Assembly (NCBI RefSeq): GCF_900107375.1
Contig: NZ_FNPT01000006.1
Span: forward strand, 62,001 to 126,000
Source of the DNA: Lysobacter sp. yr284
Lineage (GTDB): Bacteria; Pseudomonadota; Gammaproteobacteria; Xanthomonadales; Xanthomonadaceae
Length of the DNA stretch: 64,000 bases
Direction: 5' to 3'
How positions within the stretch are numbered: position 1 is the stretch's first letter; each line of letters starts with the position of its first letter. A program made the translations under genes and the position numbers. The notes below the pieces were generated by a model that saw only the letters and a list, made by a program, of their open reading frames with translations, searched no databases and was not told the origin of the DNA. Shown here one piece after another: positions 53,113 to 62,109 of this stretch.

Positions 53113-53787
53113 GCGCTGTTCCTCCGTTGAAAACCGCCGCGATTCATTCCCCTTGCGGGTCATGACGACGCGCGTCCTTGCGGTATCGCGATGGGCGCGC
53201 TTTCCGGAAGCGGCGGAGGCTTCCGGACATCCTGGCAGGCGACGCTAGCACATGATGCGGCGCGTCATGGGGAGCGCATTGGGCCTCAATATCGAACGCT
53301 GGCGCGGATCGGGTTTCGGCACGAATGTTCGGCCGCCATGGCGCGGCGCGTACCGCGGCGTTGGCGCGCGCAAGCTGCGGGAAATGCGCTTCGTCCCGCG
53401 TCGCGACGGTCTGCGCGGCGCGGGCGCGGTGCGGCAACTTGCGGTCGCGGCCCAGCCCGAAATCCCCTTGCAATTCGCGATTTCGCCGCGCCGCTCGCAT
53501 TGACTTGCCGGCGAAGCCGATGCAAGGCTGGCCCGGTGCCTGGACGGCACGGGCGGGACGAAACACCGACGCGGCGATCGCGCCGCTCCGTCCATCGGGG
53601 TCTTCAGGCATGCAAGGAAGTGTCCTCGTAACGTACCCGAACCAAAAAGCAGTGCGTGTCATGCACGATGGCGATCTGGTCGCAATGGCGAATCCATTTC
53701 CATGGGACCTCCATCTGCTCGGGGGCGGCACGATCCAGTGCCGCCGAATCGTTGAATTCCGATAATGCTCCACAAGGAGAAATCGTT
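53113..53787. other. 675-bp gap before the lanthipeptide genes
   Basis: Several overlapping ORFs exist but none has a ribosome site, codon bias or recognisable domain. The gap must carry the lanA promoter. A TTGACT occurs at 53500-53505 and a GATAAT at 53761-53766, but they are not correctly spaced with each other or with partners. The last ~180 bp are less GC-rich than the surroundings. Confidence 0.45.
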
Positions 53788-53979
53788 ATGGCGATGGATA
53801 AGCAAGCCGCGGATCTGACGATCGCGTGGCGCAGTCAGGCCGGCGCCGATCACCCGGCCGGGCCGTTGTTCTCGAGCGGCGAGTTCGCGCAGGCGGACCT
53901 GGTGTTCGACAGCGTGGACGGCTGCACCGCGTCCCTCTGCACCGGGTCGTGCACGGTCATGTGCTGCATCTTGGGTTGA
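53788..53979 (+). CDS. lanA: Class II lanthipeptide precursor
   Basis: This encodes 63 aa with AAGGAG nine bases before the ATG. The first ~44 residues are leader-like (acidic, Ala/Gln/Asp-rich, no Cys). The C-terminal 19 residues (GCTASLCTGSCTVMCCILG) hold five Cys and five Ser/Thr, the residues LanM dehydrates and cyclises to (methyl)lanthionine. No clear Gly-Gly/Gly-Ala cleavage site is present; the leader-core junction is probably near Asp44-Gly45. Its stop is 1 bp before the LanM GTG start, so precursor and enzyme are translationally linked. The final product would be compact and up to five-ringed if all Cys react. Confidence 0.88.
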   Translation: MAMDKQAADLTIAWRSQAGADHPAGPLFSSGEFAQADLVFDSVDGCTASLCTGSCTVMCCILG

Positions 53980-53980
53980 T

Positions 53981-56857
53981 GTGGCGTCGGTAGCGGACAC
54001 ACGCGGTTTCGAAGCATCGCTGGGCTGCCTGACCTCGTCCGCGCTGGACGATCTGGCAGCCCAGCTTCGTTCCAGCCCCGGCCTGCGCACCGACGAAGCC
54101 GAACGGGTGTTGCGGGCGACCCGCGAGTCGTTGACCGCGGTGGTGCACGCCAAAGTAGGGCGGTTGCTGCTGCTGGAGCTCAACGCCGCGCGCGTGACCG
54201 GCCGGCTGGGCGAGGACGGCAGCGCGCAGGAACGTTGGGAGCGCTTCATCGAACTGGCGTCGCAGCGCGGGTTCTGGGACGGGCTGCGTCCGCACTATCC
54301 GACCCTGTTGCCGCGGGTGCGGCGCATCGTCGAGCATCGCTGCGCGGCCTCGCTGTCGTTCGCTCGGCGTTGGAGCGAAGACCGGTCGCGCCTGGCCGAA
54401 CTGTGCGGAGGCGACCCCGGCGAATTGCAGTCGTTGCGTTTCGGCGCCGGCGACAGCCATTGCCAGGGGCTGACCGTGGCCGTAGTGGCGTGCGAGAGCG
54501 GCCAGGTGGTCTACAAGCCGCGCTCGTTGGCGATCGACATCGCGTTGCGCGGGTTCCTGCAGACGCTCGAGCGCGCGCACGGCGAAGCCTTGCCGATCGC
54601 GGTGCCGCGGGTCGTGGATCGCGGCGGGCACGGCTGGAGCGAATTCGTCGCCCATCGCCATGCGGCCGGCGAAGACGAACTGTGCAGTTTCTACCGGGGC
54701 ATCGGCCACTGGCTGGCGGTGATGCGCCTGCTCGGCGGCACCGATCTGCACGCCGAAAACCTGATCGCGCACGGCGGCCGTCCGGTGGTGGTGGATTGCG
54801 AAACCCTGTTCACGCCGAAGCTGCCGGCGATGGCCTCGGGGCTGGGCGATGGCCACGACCGCGCCGTCGACCTGGTCTCCGGGACGGTACTCAACATCGG
54901 CCTGCTGCCCATGCGCGGCGCGGGCCTGGGCTGGCGCGGCATCGACAATTCCGCGGCCGGCATGCTGCCGGGCCAGCAGCCGATGATGAGCCTGCCGGGC
55001 ATCGTCGACGCGGGATCGGACCAGGCCCGGCTGGGCCGGCTGCTGGTGGCCGCGCCGGTCGCGCAGAATCACCCCAGCGCCGAGCCGGTGCTGCACCGTT
55101 ATTGGCCGCAGGTGCTGCAAGGCTTCGACGCTTCGACTTCGACGCTGCTGGAAATGGATGCGCGCGGCACGCTGCGCGCGGCGCTGGCGGCATTCGCCGA
55201 TTGCCAGGTGCGGGTGGTGCCGCGCGCCAGCGAGGCCTATGCCGAGATCGGCCGCATGCTGTGGCATCCGGTGTCGTTGCACGACGAAGCCAAGGCGCGG
55301 CGCACCGCGCACGAACTGCTGGCCAAGATGGCCGCCAACGTCTCGGTCGCGCCCGACGATCCGCACGTGATCGACGCCGAGATCGACGACCTGCTCGACG
55401 GCGACATTCCGCTGTTTTCCACCCGGGTCCGCGAGGGGCGCCTGCAGGGGCCGCGCGGCACCCGGTGGCTGGCGCCGAGCGATCTGGCGGAGGAATCCTG
55501 GCGGCGCTGGAAAGCGGCGGATTTCGAGATGGAGCGGCGCTTCATCGGCGCCTCGCTGATCAGCGCCTACGCCAACGATGGCTGGATGCCCGACACCTCG
55601 CAGCTGCGGGTCGAGCCCCGCGCCGAGGATCTCGACCGGCGCCGGCGCGAACAGGCCGCGCGCATCGTCGGCCGCATGATCGACAACGCCATATTCGGCG
55701 ACGACGGCACGGTCGCGTGGGTCGCGCCGGGTTTCACCGCCGCCGGCTGGGCGGTGCAGCCGCTGGGCACCGATGTGTACAACGGCGTTTCCGGCATGGC
55801 GCTGCTGACGGGCGCCTATTTGCGCGAGGTTGCGGCGGGACGGGCGGGCCGGCTCGAAGGCGTGGAACCCCTGTTCGCCGCGAGTGTGCGCACGCTCGCG
55901 TTCGCCGAAGCCCGCCGCGCCGAGCAGCGGCGCGGACGGCTGAAGCTGCGGCCGCGCACGCCGGGCGCGTACGTCGGCCTGGGTTCGCAGATCTGGACCT
56001 GGCTGCAACTCGCGCGCTGGGGGCTGGACGATGGCGAAGGCCTCGCGCGCGCACGCACGCTGGCCGAGGAAATTCCCGAATCGGTCGCGGCCGACGACGT
56101 CAACGATGTGCTGATGGGGACCGCGGGCGCGATCGCGCCGCTGCTGATGCTGGCGCGCGCCAGCGGCGACGCCGGCTACGCCGATCTGGCCAGCGAGCTG
56201 GGCCGGCGCCTGGTCGAGCGCGGGCGACGCCAGGACGGCCGCCTGTTCTGGACGCACGAGCGCTGGCCGCAAGGCCTGGGCGGGTTCTCGCACGGCGCCA
56301 GCGGCATGGGCTGGGCGCTGACGCGGCTGGCGCGCGAGACCGGTCGCGCCGAGCATCACGACGCCGCGCAGGCCGCGTTCGCGTTCGAAGACGCCTTGTT
56401 CGACGCGCAGGAAGGCAACTGGCGCGACCTGCGCATGCTGCCGGGAGTGACCGCCTCGACCGCGTGGTGCCACGGCTCGGCCGGCATCGGCTTGGCGCGC
56501 GCGGACCTGGATCGGCAGTGCCGGCAGCCGCAGACGCGCGAAACCTTGCGCGCGGCCGCGGCGGCGACGTGGCGCGCAGGCCTGGGCTGGAACCATTGCG
56601 CCTGCCACGGCGATGCCGGCAACGGCGAATTGCTGGCGCAGGCGATCGATGCCGGCGTTGGCCCCGAGGGCGTGAGCAGGACCGACCTGCTCGCCGCGCT
56701 GGTGACCGGGCTGGAGCGGCACGGCGCGTACTCGGGCGGTCCGCGCGAGGTGTTCTCACCGGCGCTGTTGCCCGGCATCGGCGGCATCGCGTATCAGTTG
56801 CTGCGCGCGCATCCGGCCAGCGATTTGCCGACGATCCTGCTGCCGGCGGTCGATTAG
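53981..56857 (+). CDS. lanM: Class II lanthipeptide synthetase LanM
   Basis: This encodes 958 aa from GTG. The N-terminal dehydratase/kinase-like domain has GLTVAVVACESGQVVYKPRS, then GGTDLHAENLIAHG and VVVDCETLF, the phosphate-transfer and elimination residues of LanM. The C-terminal LanC-like cyclase has the zinc ligands Cys830 (WCHGSAGIG), Cys875 and His876 (CACHGDAGN), plus GFSHGASGMGWAL. It phosphorylates and eliminates Ser/Thr, then adds Cys thiols. Length is typical. No LanT exporter or protease is adjacent. Confidence 0.95.
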   Translation: MASVADTRGFEASLGCLTSSALDDLAAQLRSSPGLRTDEAERVLRATRESLTAVVHAKVGRLLLLELNAARVTGRLGEDGSAQERWERFIELASQRGFWDGLRPHYPTLLPRVRRIVEHRCAASLSFARRWSEDRSRLAELCGGDPGELQSLRFGAGDSHCQGLTVAVVACESGQVVYKPRSLAIDIALRGFLQTLERAHGEALPIAVPRVVDRGGHGWSEFVAHRHAAGEDELCSFYRGIGHWLAVMRLLGGTDLHAENLIAHGGRPVVVDCETLFTPKLPAMASGLGDGHDRAVDLVSGTVLNIGLLPMRGAGLGWRGIDNSAAGMLPGQQPMMSLPGIVDAGSDQARLGRLLVAAPVAQNHPSAEPVLHRYWPQVLQGFDASTSTLLEMDARGTLRAALAAFADCQVRVVPRASEAYAEIGRMLWHPVSLHDEAKARRTAHELLAKMAANVSVAPDDPHVIDAEIDDLLDGDIPLFSTRVREGRLQGPRGTRWLAPSDLAEESWRRWKAADFEMERRFIGASLISAYANDGWMPDTSQLRVEPRAEDLDRRRREQAARIVGRMIDNAIFGDDGTVAWVAPGFTAAGWAVQPLGTDVYNGVSGMALLTGAYLREVAAGRAGRLEGVEPLFAASVRTLAFAEARRAEQRRGRLKLRPRTPGAYVGLGSQIWTWLQLARWGLDDGEGLARARTLAEEIPESVAADDVNDVLMGTAGAIAPLLMLARASGDAGYADLASELGRRLVERGRRQDGRLFWTHERWPQGLGGFSHGASGMGWALTRLARETGRAEHHDAAQAAFAFEDALFDAQEGNWRDLRMLPGVTASTAWCHGSAGIGLARADLDRQCRQPQTRETLRAAAAATWRAGLGWNHCACHGDAGNGELLAQAIDAGVGPEGVSRTDLLAALVTGLERHGAYSGGPREVFSPALLPGIGGIAYQLLRAHPASDLPTILLPAVD

Positions 56858-56921
56858 CGCAGCGGACGCGACCGGCGCCCGCGAAGCGCACGGACGCGGC
56901 TGCGTCAGTGCGCGATGCGCA

Positions 56922-59060
56922 TCACCAGATCTTGATCCGCTGCTCCGGCGCCAGGTACAGCCGCTCGCCCGGCTTGGCGCCCCAGGCGTCGTACCACGCG
57001 TCGATGTTGCGCACGGTCTGCGCGCGCTGCGCGGCGGGGGCGTGGCCGTCGGTCAGGATGCGCTGGCGCAGGGCGGCGTCGCGGATCTTGCTGCGCCAGG
57101 TCTGGCCGTAAGACAGGAAGAAGCGCTGGTCGCCGCTGAGGCCGTCGATCACCGGCGCGTCCTTGCCGCCGAGCGACTTGCGGTAGGCCATGTAGGCGAT
57201 GGTCAGGCCGGAGACGTCGGCGATGTTCTCGCCGGAAGTCAGCTTGCCGTTGACGTGCAGGCCCGGCAGCGGCTCGTACGCGCTGTACTGGGCGGCGAGC
57301 TTTTGGGTGGCTTCGGCGAAGTGCTTGCTGTCTTCCGGCGTCCACCAGTTGTGCAGGGTGCCCTGGCCGTCGAATTCGGCGCCGGTGTCGTCGAAGCCGT
57401 GGCTGATCTCGTGGCCGATCACCGCGCCGATCGCGCCGTAGTTCGCGGCCGGATCGGCGGCGGGGTCGAAGAACGGCTTGTCGAGGATCGCCGCCGGGAA
57501 GTTCATCGCGTTCTGCAGCGGCAGCTGCACCGCGTTGACGGTCTGCGGCGTCATCCACCATTCGCCGGCATCGACCGGCTGGCCGAGCTTGCCGATCTGG
57601 TGGCGGTATTCCTGCAGTTCCGCGCGCAGGCGGTTGCCGAGCGCGTCGTCGGCGCGGATCTCCAGCTTGGCGTAATCGCGCCAGCGCTCGGGATAGCCGA
57701 CGCCGACGCGCATCGACTTGGCCTTCTCGCGCGCCTTGGCCTTGGTCTGCGCCGACATCCAGGCCAGCGAATCCACGCGCTCGTCGAACGCGGCGAGGAT
57801 GTTGTGCACCATCTCCTCGACCTTGGCCTTGGACGCGGCCGGGAAATACTTCTCCGCGTAGAGCTTGCCGACCGCGTCGCCGAGCGCGGCGCTGGTCGCG
57901 TCGAGCGCGCGCTTGCCGCGCTCGCGCGCCTGCGGCGTGCCGGCCAGGGTGGTGCCGTGGAAGCCGAACGCCAGGTCGGTGTAGGCCTTGGGCAGTTCGC
58001 CGGGGCCGCGCAGGGGTTCGTTCCAGGCGGCGTGGTCGAGCGCGTGGAAGGTCAGGTAGTCCTGCCACGCCGGCAGCGGCTCGCTGCCGACCAGGCGGGC
58101 GATGCCGGCGATCGCGCCGGGCTGCCAGGCGACGATGGTCTTCTGCGGCGCCAGCCCGGCCGCGTCGAAGAACGCGGTCCAGTCGATGCCCGGCGCGCGC
58201 TGCGCGAACGCGGCGGCCGGCCACGGGTTGTTCGACTTGTGCACGTTCTGCGAATCGATCACCGGCGCGTGCGCCTTGGCGATCTTGGTCTCCAGCGCGA
58301 GGATCGCCTTGGCCTTGGTTTCGGCCTCGGCGACGCCGGCCTGCTTCAACAGCGCGGCGACGTAGGTTTCGTAGGCGGCGCGGGTCGCCGCCATTTCCTT
58401 GTCCTGCGACAGGTAGTACTCGCGGTCGGGCATGCCCAGGCCGCCCTGCATCAGGGTGGCGACATACTCGGGCTGTTCCAGGCCCTTGGCGACGAACACG
58501 CCGAACAGGTTGTCGGTGTGGAAGTTGGTCGCGTTGAGCGGATCGGTGTCGGCGCGCACGCCGGCGCCGAGCACGCGCGAGAGGTCGGCGCGCGAGGCGA
58601 TCGCCTTGATCGCATCCAACTGCGGCTGCAGCGACTGCAGGCCGCGCTGCTCGATCCCGGCCTCGTCCATGTAGGCGGCGTGGAAATCGGCGATGCGGCG
58701 CGCGTCGCTGCCCGGCGCAGGCTTGCTCGCGGCGAGCTGCGCGATCAGTTCGGCGTTGCGCTTCTCCGCGGTTTCCAGCAGCACGGTGAAGGCGCCGTAG
58801 TTGGAGCGGTCGGCGGGGATCTCGAAGTTCTTGCGCCAGCCGCCGTTGGCGAAGGCGTCGAAGTCGTCGCCGGGCTTCACCGACTTGTCCATGCCGGCCA
58901 AATCGACGCCCGACACCGGCGTCGCCGTGGCGGCGGCTGCGGCCGCGGGCTTGGCGGGCTCGGGCGCGGCCGCTTCGTTGCCGGCCGGCTTGCACGCGGC
59001 GAGGCCGCCGGCGAGCGCCAGCGCCAGGCCGAGGGAGAGGAGGTTGGGACGCAGGGACAT
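56922..59060 (-). CDS. M13-family zinc metallopeptidase lipoprotein (neprilysin/PepO-like)
   Basis: This encodes 712 aa. A lipoprotein signal with LAAC (Cys near residue 23) precedes an Ala/Pro/Thr linker. The M13 N-domain has GDDFDAFANGGWRKNFEIP. The catalytic domain has GHEISHGFDDTGAEFDGQG (zinc ligands His550 and His554, catalytic Glu551) and GENIADVSGL (third ligand Glu611). The end RTVRNIDAWYDAWGAKPGERLYLAPEQRI (roughly) matches the family's conserved C-terminus. It degrades small peptides outside the inner membrane. It converges with lanM, separated by 64 bp, and might process or degrade lanthipeptides, though M13 lipoproteins are common in this family of bacteria and the adjacency may be chance. 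Confidence 0.95.
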   Translation of the reverse strand: MSLRPNLLSLGLALALAGGLAACKPAGNEAAAPEPAKPAAAAAATATPVSGVDLAGMDKSVKPGDDFDAFANGGWRKNFEIPADRSNYGAFTVLLETAEKRNAELIAQLAASKPAPGSDARRIADFHAAYMDEAGIEQRGLQSLQPQLDAIKAIASRADLSRVLGAGVRADTDPLNATNFHTDNLFGVFVAKGLEQPEYVATLMQGGLGMPDREYYLSQDKEMAATRAAYETYVAALLKQAGVAEAETKAKAILALETKIAKAHAPVIDSQNVHKSNNPWPAAAFAQRAPGIDWTAFFDAAGLAPQKTIVAWQPGAIAGIARLVGSEPLPAWQDYLTFHALDHAAWNEPLRGPGELPKAYTDLAFGFHGTTLAGTPQARERGKRALDATSAALGDAVGKLYAEKYFPAASKAKVEEMVHNILAAFDERVDSLAWMSAQTKAKAREKAKSMRVGVGYPERWRDYAKLEIRADDALGNRLRAELQEYRHQIGKLGQPVDAGEWWMTPQTVNAVQLPLQNAMNFPAAILDKPFFDPAADPAANYGAIGAVIGHEISHGFDDTGAEFDGQGTLHNWWTPEDSKHFAEATQKLAAQYSAYEPLPGLHVNGKLTSGENIADVSGLTIAYMAYRKSLGGKDAPVIDGLSGDQRFFLSYGQTWRSKIRDAALRQRILTDGHAPAAQRAQTVRNIDAWYDAWGAKPGERLYLAPEQRIKIW

Positions 59061-59576
59061 GGGCGTGATTCCGTGGCGGAAGCGTAGGGACGCGGCCGAC
59101 GGCTCCGGCCGGCGTGTCGCCGCCGTCCGTGCGGACGGCGCTGGGCCGGCGGTCGGCGCGCGGCCGGTCGCGGGGAACAGGCCGACAGGCGACGGCCTTC
59201 GAATAGCCGGCGCATTGTGCGCCAGCCGGTCCCGCGGCTGGAAGTGCACGAAGTCTCCAGGCCTTTTGCCGCCGCGCAGGCGCGACCGGCGGCCGGCGTT
59301 GCGCGGGCGCCGGCGATGGCCCCAGCGACGGCCGTGGCGCGATGAGGCGGCCTCGCTGCGACTCCGGCGACGGGCGCGGGCGCCGCGGCGAAACGGACAG
59401 ACCGGGCAAACTGCGGGCCTGCCGATTCGGGTTCCGGCGACACGACCGCAGCCGCCGTACGCGCGACAAGACGCCGCCGGCAAGCGGCGGCCGACACCAT
59501 GCAGCGCCGAGGCATGCGAGCGCGCCGGGCCGGCGACGATCCGCCGCCGCGCCCGGCGCGACCGCGGGCTGCGGCG
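59061..59576. other. 516-bp gap between the M13 peptidase and the AHH nuclease genes
   Basis: No supported ORF. Two short palindromes are visible: a 9-bp-stem hairpin at 59121-59140 (CGCCGTCCG with CGGACGGCG) and GGCGCA-TTG-TGCGCC at 59209-59223. Either may be a protein-binding site for the M13 gene or the 3' hairpin of the nuclease transcript; neither has a T-tract. Confidence 0.45.
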
Positions 59577-60290
59577 TCAGTCGCCGTCGGAATCCTGCGA
59601 CAGATCGCAGAAGCCGCCCTGGGCGTCGCACAGGTTCGGATACCACTTGCTGGCGGTGCCCTTTTCTATCTCCGGCCGCATCTCGGCGATCACGCTGTCG
59701 ACCAGTTTCTTGATGTTTCCGGACTGGGTCAGGTCGAGCTTGCAGTCCTGGCCGTCGTTCTTCTTCTTCATGTAGCGCGCGTCGATCTCGGCGTTGTACT
59801 TGATGTGGCTGCCGCGATGGATCGGCAGTGGGGTGGCCATCGCGCTCTGGGTCGCGGCGTCGGACGGCAGGGCGATCAGGTTGGCGGCGCTGTCCGAATT
59901 CCAGACCTGGTTGAGCGGCGTCTTGTACGCATCGGGCAGCGCCCGCACCTGCGCCATCGGGAACACGTGGTGGGCCTGCATCTTGTCGTTGACGCTCAGG
60001 CCGAGCAGGGATCTGCGCCGCTCGCCGCTGGTCATGAGGTTGGGATAGCCCTGCAGGCCGGCGTTCTGCTCGGAATCGCCGAGCGGCCCAACCTGCGCGC
60101 GAGCGCGCGAAAGCGACGCTTCGCGCTCGAGCAGCGCCTGTTCGGCTTCGAGCACCTTCAACGGCGTGGGATCGCCGGTGTCGGGCCAGGCGGCGCAGTC
60201 CACCTGGGCCGGGGCGGCCGTGGCCGCGACGGACAGGGCGATGGCGACAACGAGGGCAGCGGTGGTGCGGTGGGTGAGGGTGGCGCGCAT
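59577..60290 (-). CDS. Secreted AHH-type (HNH-superfamily) nuclease-like protein
   Basis: This encodes 237 aa with AAAGGAGATCAC before the ATG. A Sec signal peptide (about 1-29, ending PAQ) precedes a helical region. MQAHHVFPMAQVRALPD, NSDSAANLIALPSD and PLPIHRGSHIKYNAEID match the AHH predicted-nuclease layout: the AHH catalytic motif, Asn-rich middle and H-x-x-x-H region. AHH domains are usually toxin modules at the ends of polymorphic toxins. A stand-alone Sec-exported form is less common. The C-terminus has Cys pairs that could form disulfides. Confidence 0.75.
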   Translation of the reverse strand: MRATLTHRTTAALVVAIALSVAATAAPAQVDCAAWPDTGDPTPLKVLEAEQALLEREASLSRARAQVGPLGDSEQNAGLQGYPNLMTSGERRRSLLGLSVNDKMQAHHVFPMAQVRALPDAYKTPLNQVWNSDSAANLIALPSDAATQSAMATPLPIHRGSHIKYNAEIDARYMKKKNDGQDCKLDLTQSGNIKKLVDSVIAEMRPEIEKGTASKWYPNLCDAQGGFCDLSQDSDGD

Positions 60291-60717
60291 GTGATCTCCT
60301 TTCACATCGGGTCGGTGGCGAGCCGGAGCATCGCATCGGCGACCGCTTCGCGTCGGCGTTTTCGCAGCCCGCGCGGACGCGGCGCATGCAGCCCGGCCGA
60401 AGCGGCCGGCCGAAGACGGATTCGCGCCGCGATGTGCGGTGCGCGATGGCGTCCGGCGATTCGTTATCGGCAAGCGCGCGGCGAATGGCAACGACGCAGT
60501 TCACTCATTGGCGATCGGCATCATGAAGATCATGACTGCCGCGGCATTGCGAGCGCATTCAGCCGTGCCGGCGATGTTCGCGCGGGCTTCGCTTCATCGA
60601 GCTGAAGACGCGGCGGCCGTGGCGTCCACGGCAGAACGCGCACGATGCCGACCTGCGCGCTCGTGCGTGCAGGCCGGGTCCGTCACTGCGGATGAGAGGA
60701 CGAAACGCGCGCGGCGC
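60291..60717. other. 427-bp gap upstream of the AHH nuclease gene
   Basis: No ORF with support and no clear promoter boxes. It separates the nuclease from the tandem paralogs, which are on the same strand. Confidence 0.45.
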
Positions 60718-61281
60718 TCAACGCGCCGGATGCGGTCGTTCCGCTCGCGGCGGCGCCGAACGGCGCAGGCGCATCGGCTCGTACGGCGTCCAGTCCACGC
60801 ACATCAAGCTGAAGTCCTGGTCGGCCGGCACCAGGGTGGCGCCCTGGTTGGCGGCGAAGGTGCGCACGGTGTAGACGATGTTGGCGTCGTAGTCCGCGCC
60901 GACGATGTCGAACATCGCCTTGGGCTTGACGCTGGGCTGGATCGAGATGCTCGAGGCCTGGGCGGCGCCGTCGCTGAGGCTCGCGTTGCAGATGCCCTGG
61001 GTGAACGAGTAGGTGTAGACGCCGGATTCCTCGTCTATCTCCGAGTCCAGCGGATAGCCGACGCCGACCCGATAGACGCCGGGGGCGACGCGGGTGGACG
61101 AAGTGCCGGCGTAGCAGTCGGCGCCGTTGCGGTAGGCGCGGACCGAGCCGTCAGCATTGATGTACGCCGCGCACTTGGCGTGCGCGAACGGCGCGGCGGC
61201 GGCGATGAGCAGGGCCAGAACGATCCGCGTGCGTAGTCCGCGGCCGCTGCGTCGCGGCGTCGCCGCCGGTGTGGTGTGCAT
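60718..61281 (-). CDS. Secreted protein, second of a tandem paralogous pair
   Basis: This encodes 187 aa with CCAGGAGG before the ATG. A Sec signal peptide (about 1-35, ending AHA) is followed by a beta-rich domain with CAAYINADGSVRAYRNGADCY, GVYRVGVGYPLDSE, FTQGICNAS, VYTVRTFAANQGATLVPADQ and MCVDW. Four Cys are in the same order as in the upstream paralog at 61335-61841; the two share much of this layout. The C-terminal ~20 residues are Arg/Pro-rich and unique to this copy. The family is unknown to me. Confidence 0.75.
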   Translation of the reverse strand: MHTTPAATPRRSGRGLRTRIVLALLIAAAAPFAHAKCAAYINADGSVRAYRNGADCYAGTSSTRVAPGVYRVGVGYPLDSEIDEESGVYTYSFTQGICNASLSDGAAQASSISIQPSVKPKAMFDIVGADYDANIVYTVRTFAANQGATLVPADQDFSLMCVDWTPYEPMRLRRSAPPRAERPHPAR

Positions 61282-61334
61282 GGTCGTGAGCCTCCTGGCC
61301 GAAGCGGCGCCGGATCGTCGGCCGGCGCGCGGCG

Positions 61335-61841
61335 TCAGTTGATGCAGAGCATCGAGAAATCCAGGTCGGCCGGAACCAGGGTTGGCCCCGGCCCGGCGGC
61401 GAAGGTGCGCACCGTGTAGGTGACCCGGCCGTTGTGCGTCGACGGAACCGGTTGCGGCGACGAGGTCGGCTTGAAGTCCGGGTACATCTTCACGCTCGCC
61501 GCGCCGGCGTGGTCGCTGCCGGCGCTGATCGTGCAGATGCCGGGGTTGAACGTGCGGATCGGCGCGCCGGTGATCGGGTCGGTGTCGTCCATGAGCGGAT
61601 AGCTGACCCCGACCGTGTAGACCCCGGTGGCGATGCGCGCGGGCCAGTCGATCCAGCAATCGCCTTCGCCGCGCACGGCCTGGACGGTGCCGTCGGCGTT
61701 GAGGTAAGCGTTGCAGGTGCCGTAGGCGGACGCGAATGCCGGCATCAGCGCCGCCAGCGCAAGCGCGCATGCGGCGACGCGGCGCAGGCCGGCGCTGCCG
61801 GCTTTGCGCATCGGCCCGGGTGTGGCGTGCGTGGTTTTCAT
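61335..61841 (-). CDS. Secreted protein, first of a tandem paralogous pair
   Basis: This encodes 168 aa. A Sec signal peptide (about 1-40, ending ASA) leads into CNAYLNADGTVQAVRGEGDCW, GVYTVGVSYPLMDD, FNPGICTIS, VTYTVRTFAAGPGPTLVPAD and DFSMLCIN. The same strand and Cys order recurs in the gene 53 bp downstream, so the pair arose by tandem duplication. Both are probably transcribed together. Function is unknown; extracellular or periplasmic placement follows from the signals. Confidence 0.75.
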   Translation of the reverse strand: MKTTHATPGPMRKAGSAGLRRVAACALALAALMPAFASAYGTCNAYLNADGTVQAVRGEGDCWIDWPARIATGVYTVGVSYPLMDDTDPITGAPIRTFNPGICTISAGSDHAGAASVKMYPDFKPTSSPQPVPSTHNGRVTYTVRTFAAGPGPTLVPADLDFSMLCIN

Positions 61842-62109
61842 GCGCGCGTATCTCCCATCGATGTCGCCGCATCGACGGCGTCGGCGCGGCCACCAAGGTG
61901 CGCGGCGATCATGGTCGCGGGCGTCGCCCGTGTCTGTGATCGAGCGCCTCGTTGTCGGCCGCGGATTGCGCGTTCTGGGAGAGCGCTCGCCGTTTCTCTA
62001 CGTCTGCCGATACGTCGGTCGATGCGTTTGCCGTTGCGTGCGCGCGCTGTGCGAGCGCCACAGCGCGGCGAATCCGCAAGCGCCCGCATCGCCGCACGCC
62101 GCAGCGACG

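Noticed and set aside
53610-53765. A 51-codon frame just upstream of lanA, considered as a second lanthipeptide precursor
   Set aside because: It has a single Cys, few Ser/Thr in the tail and no ribosome site.
53144-53773. A 209-codon minus-strand frame upstream of lanA
   Set aside because: Arg-rich composition, no family and no ribosome site; it crosses the expected promoter region.
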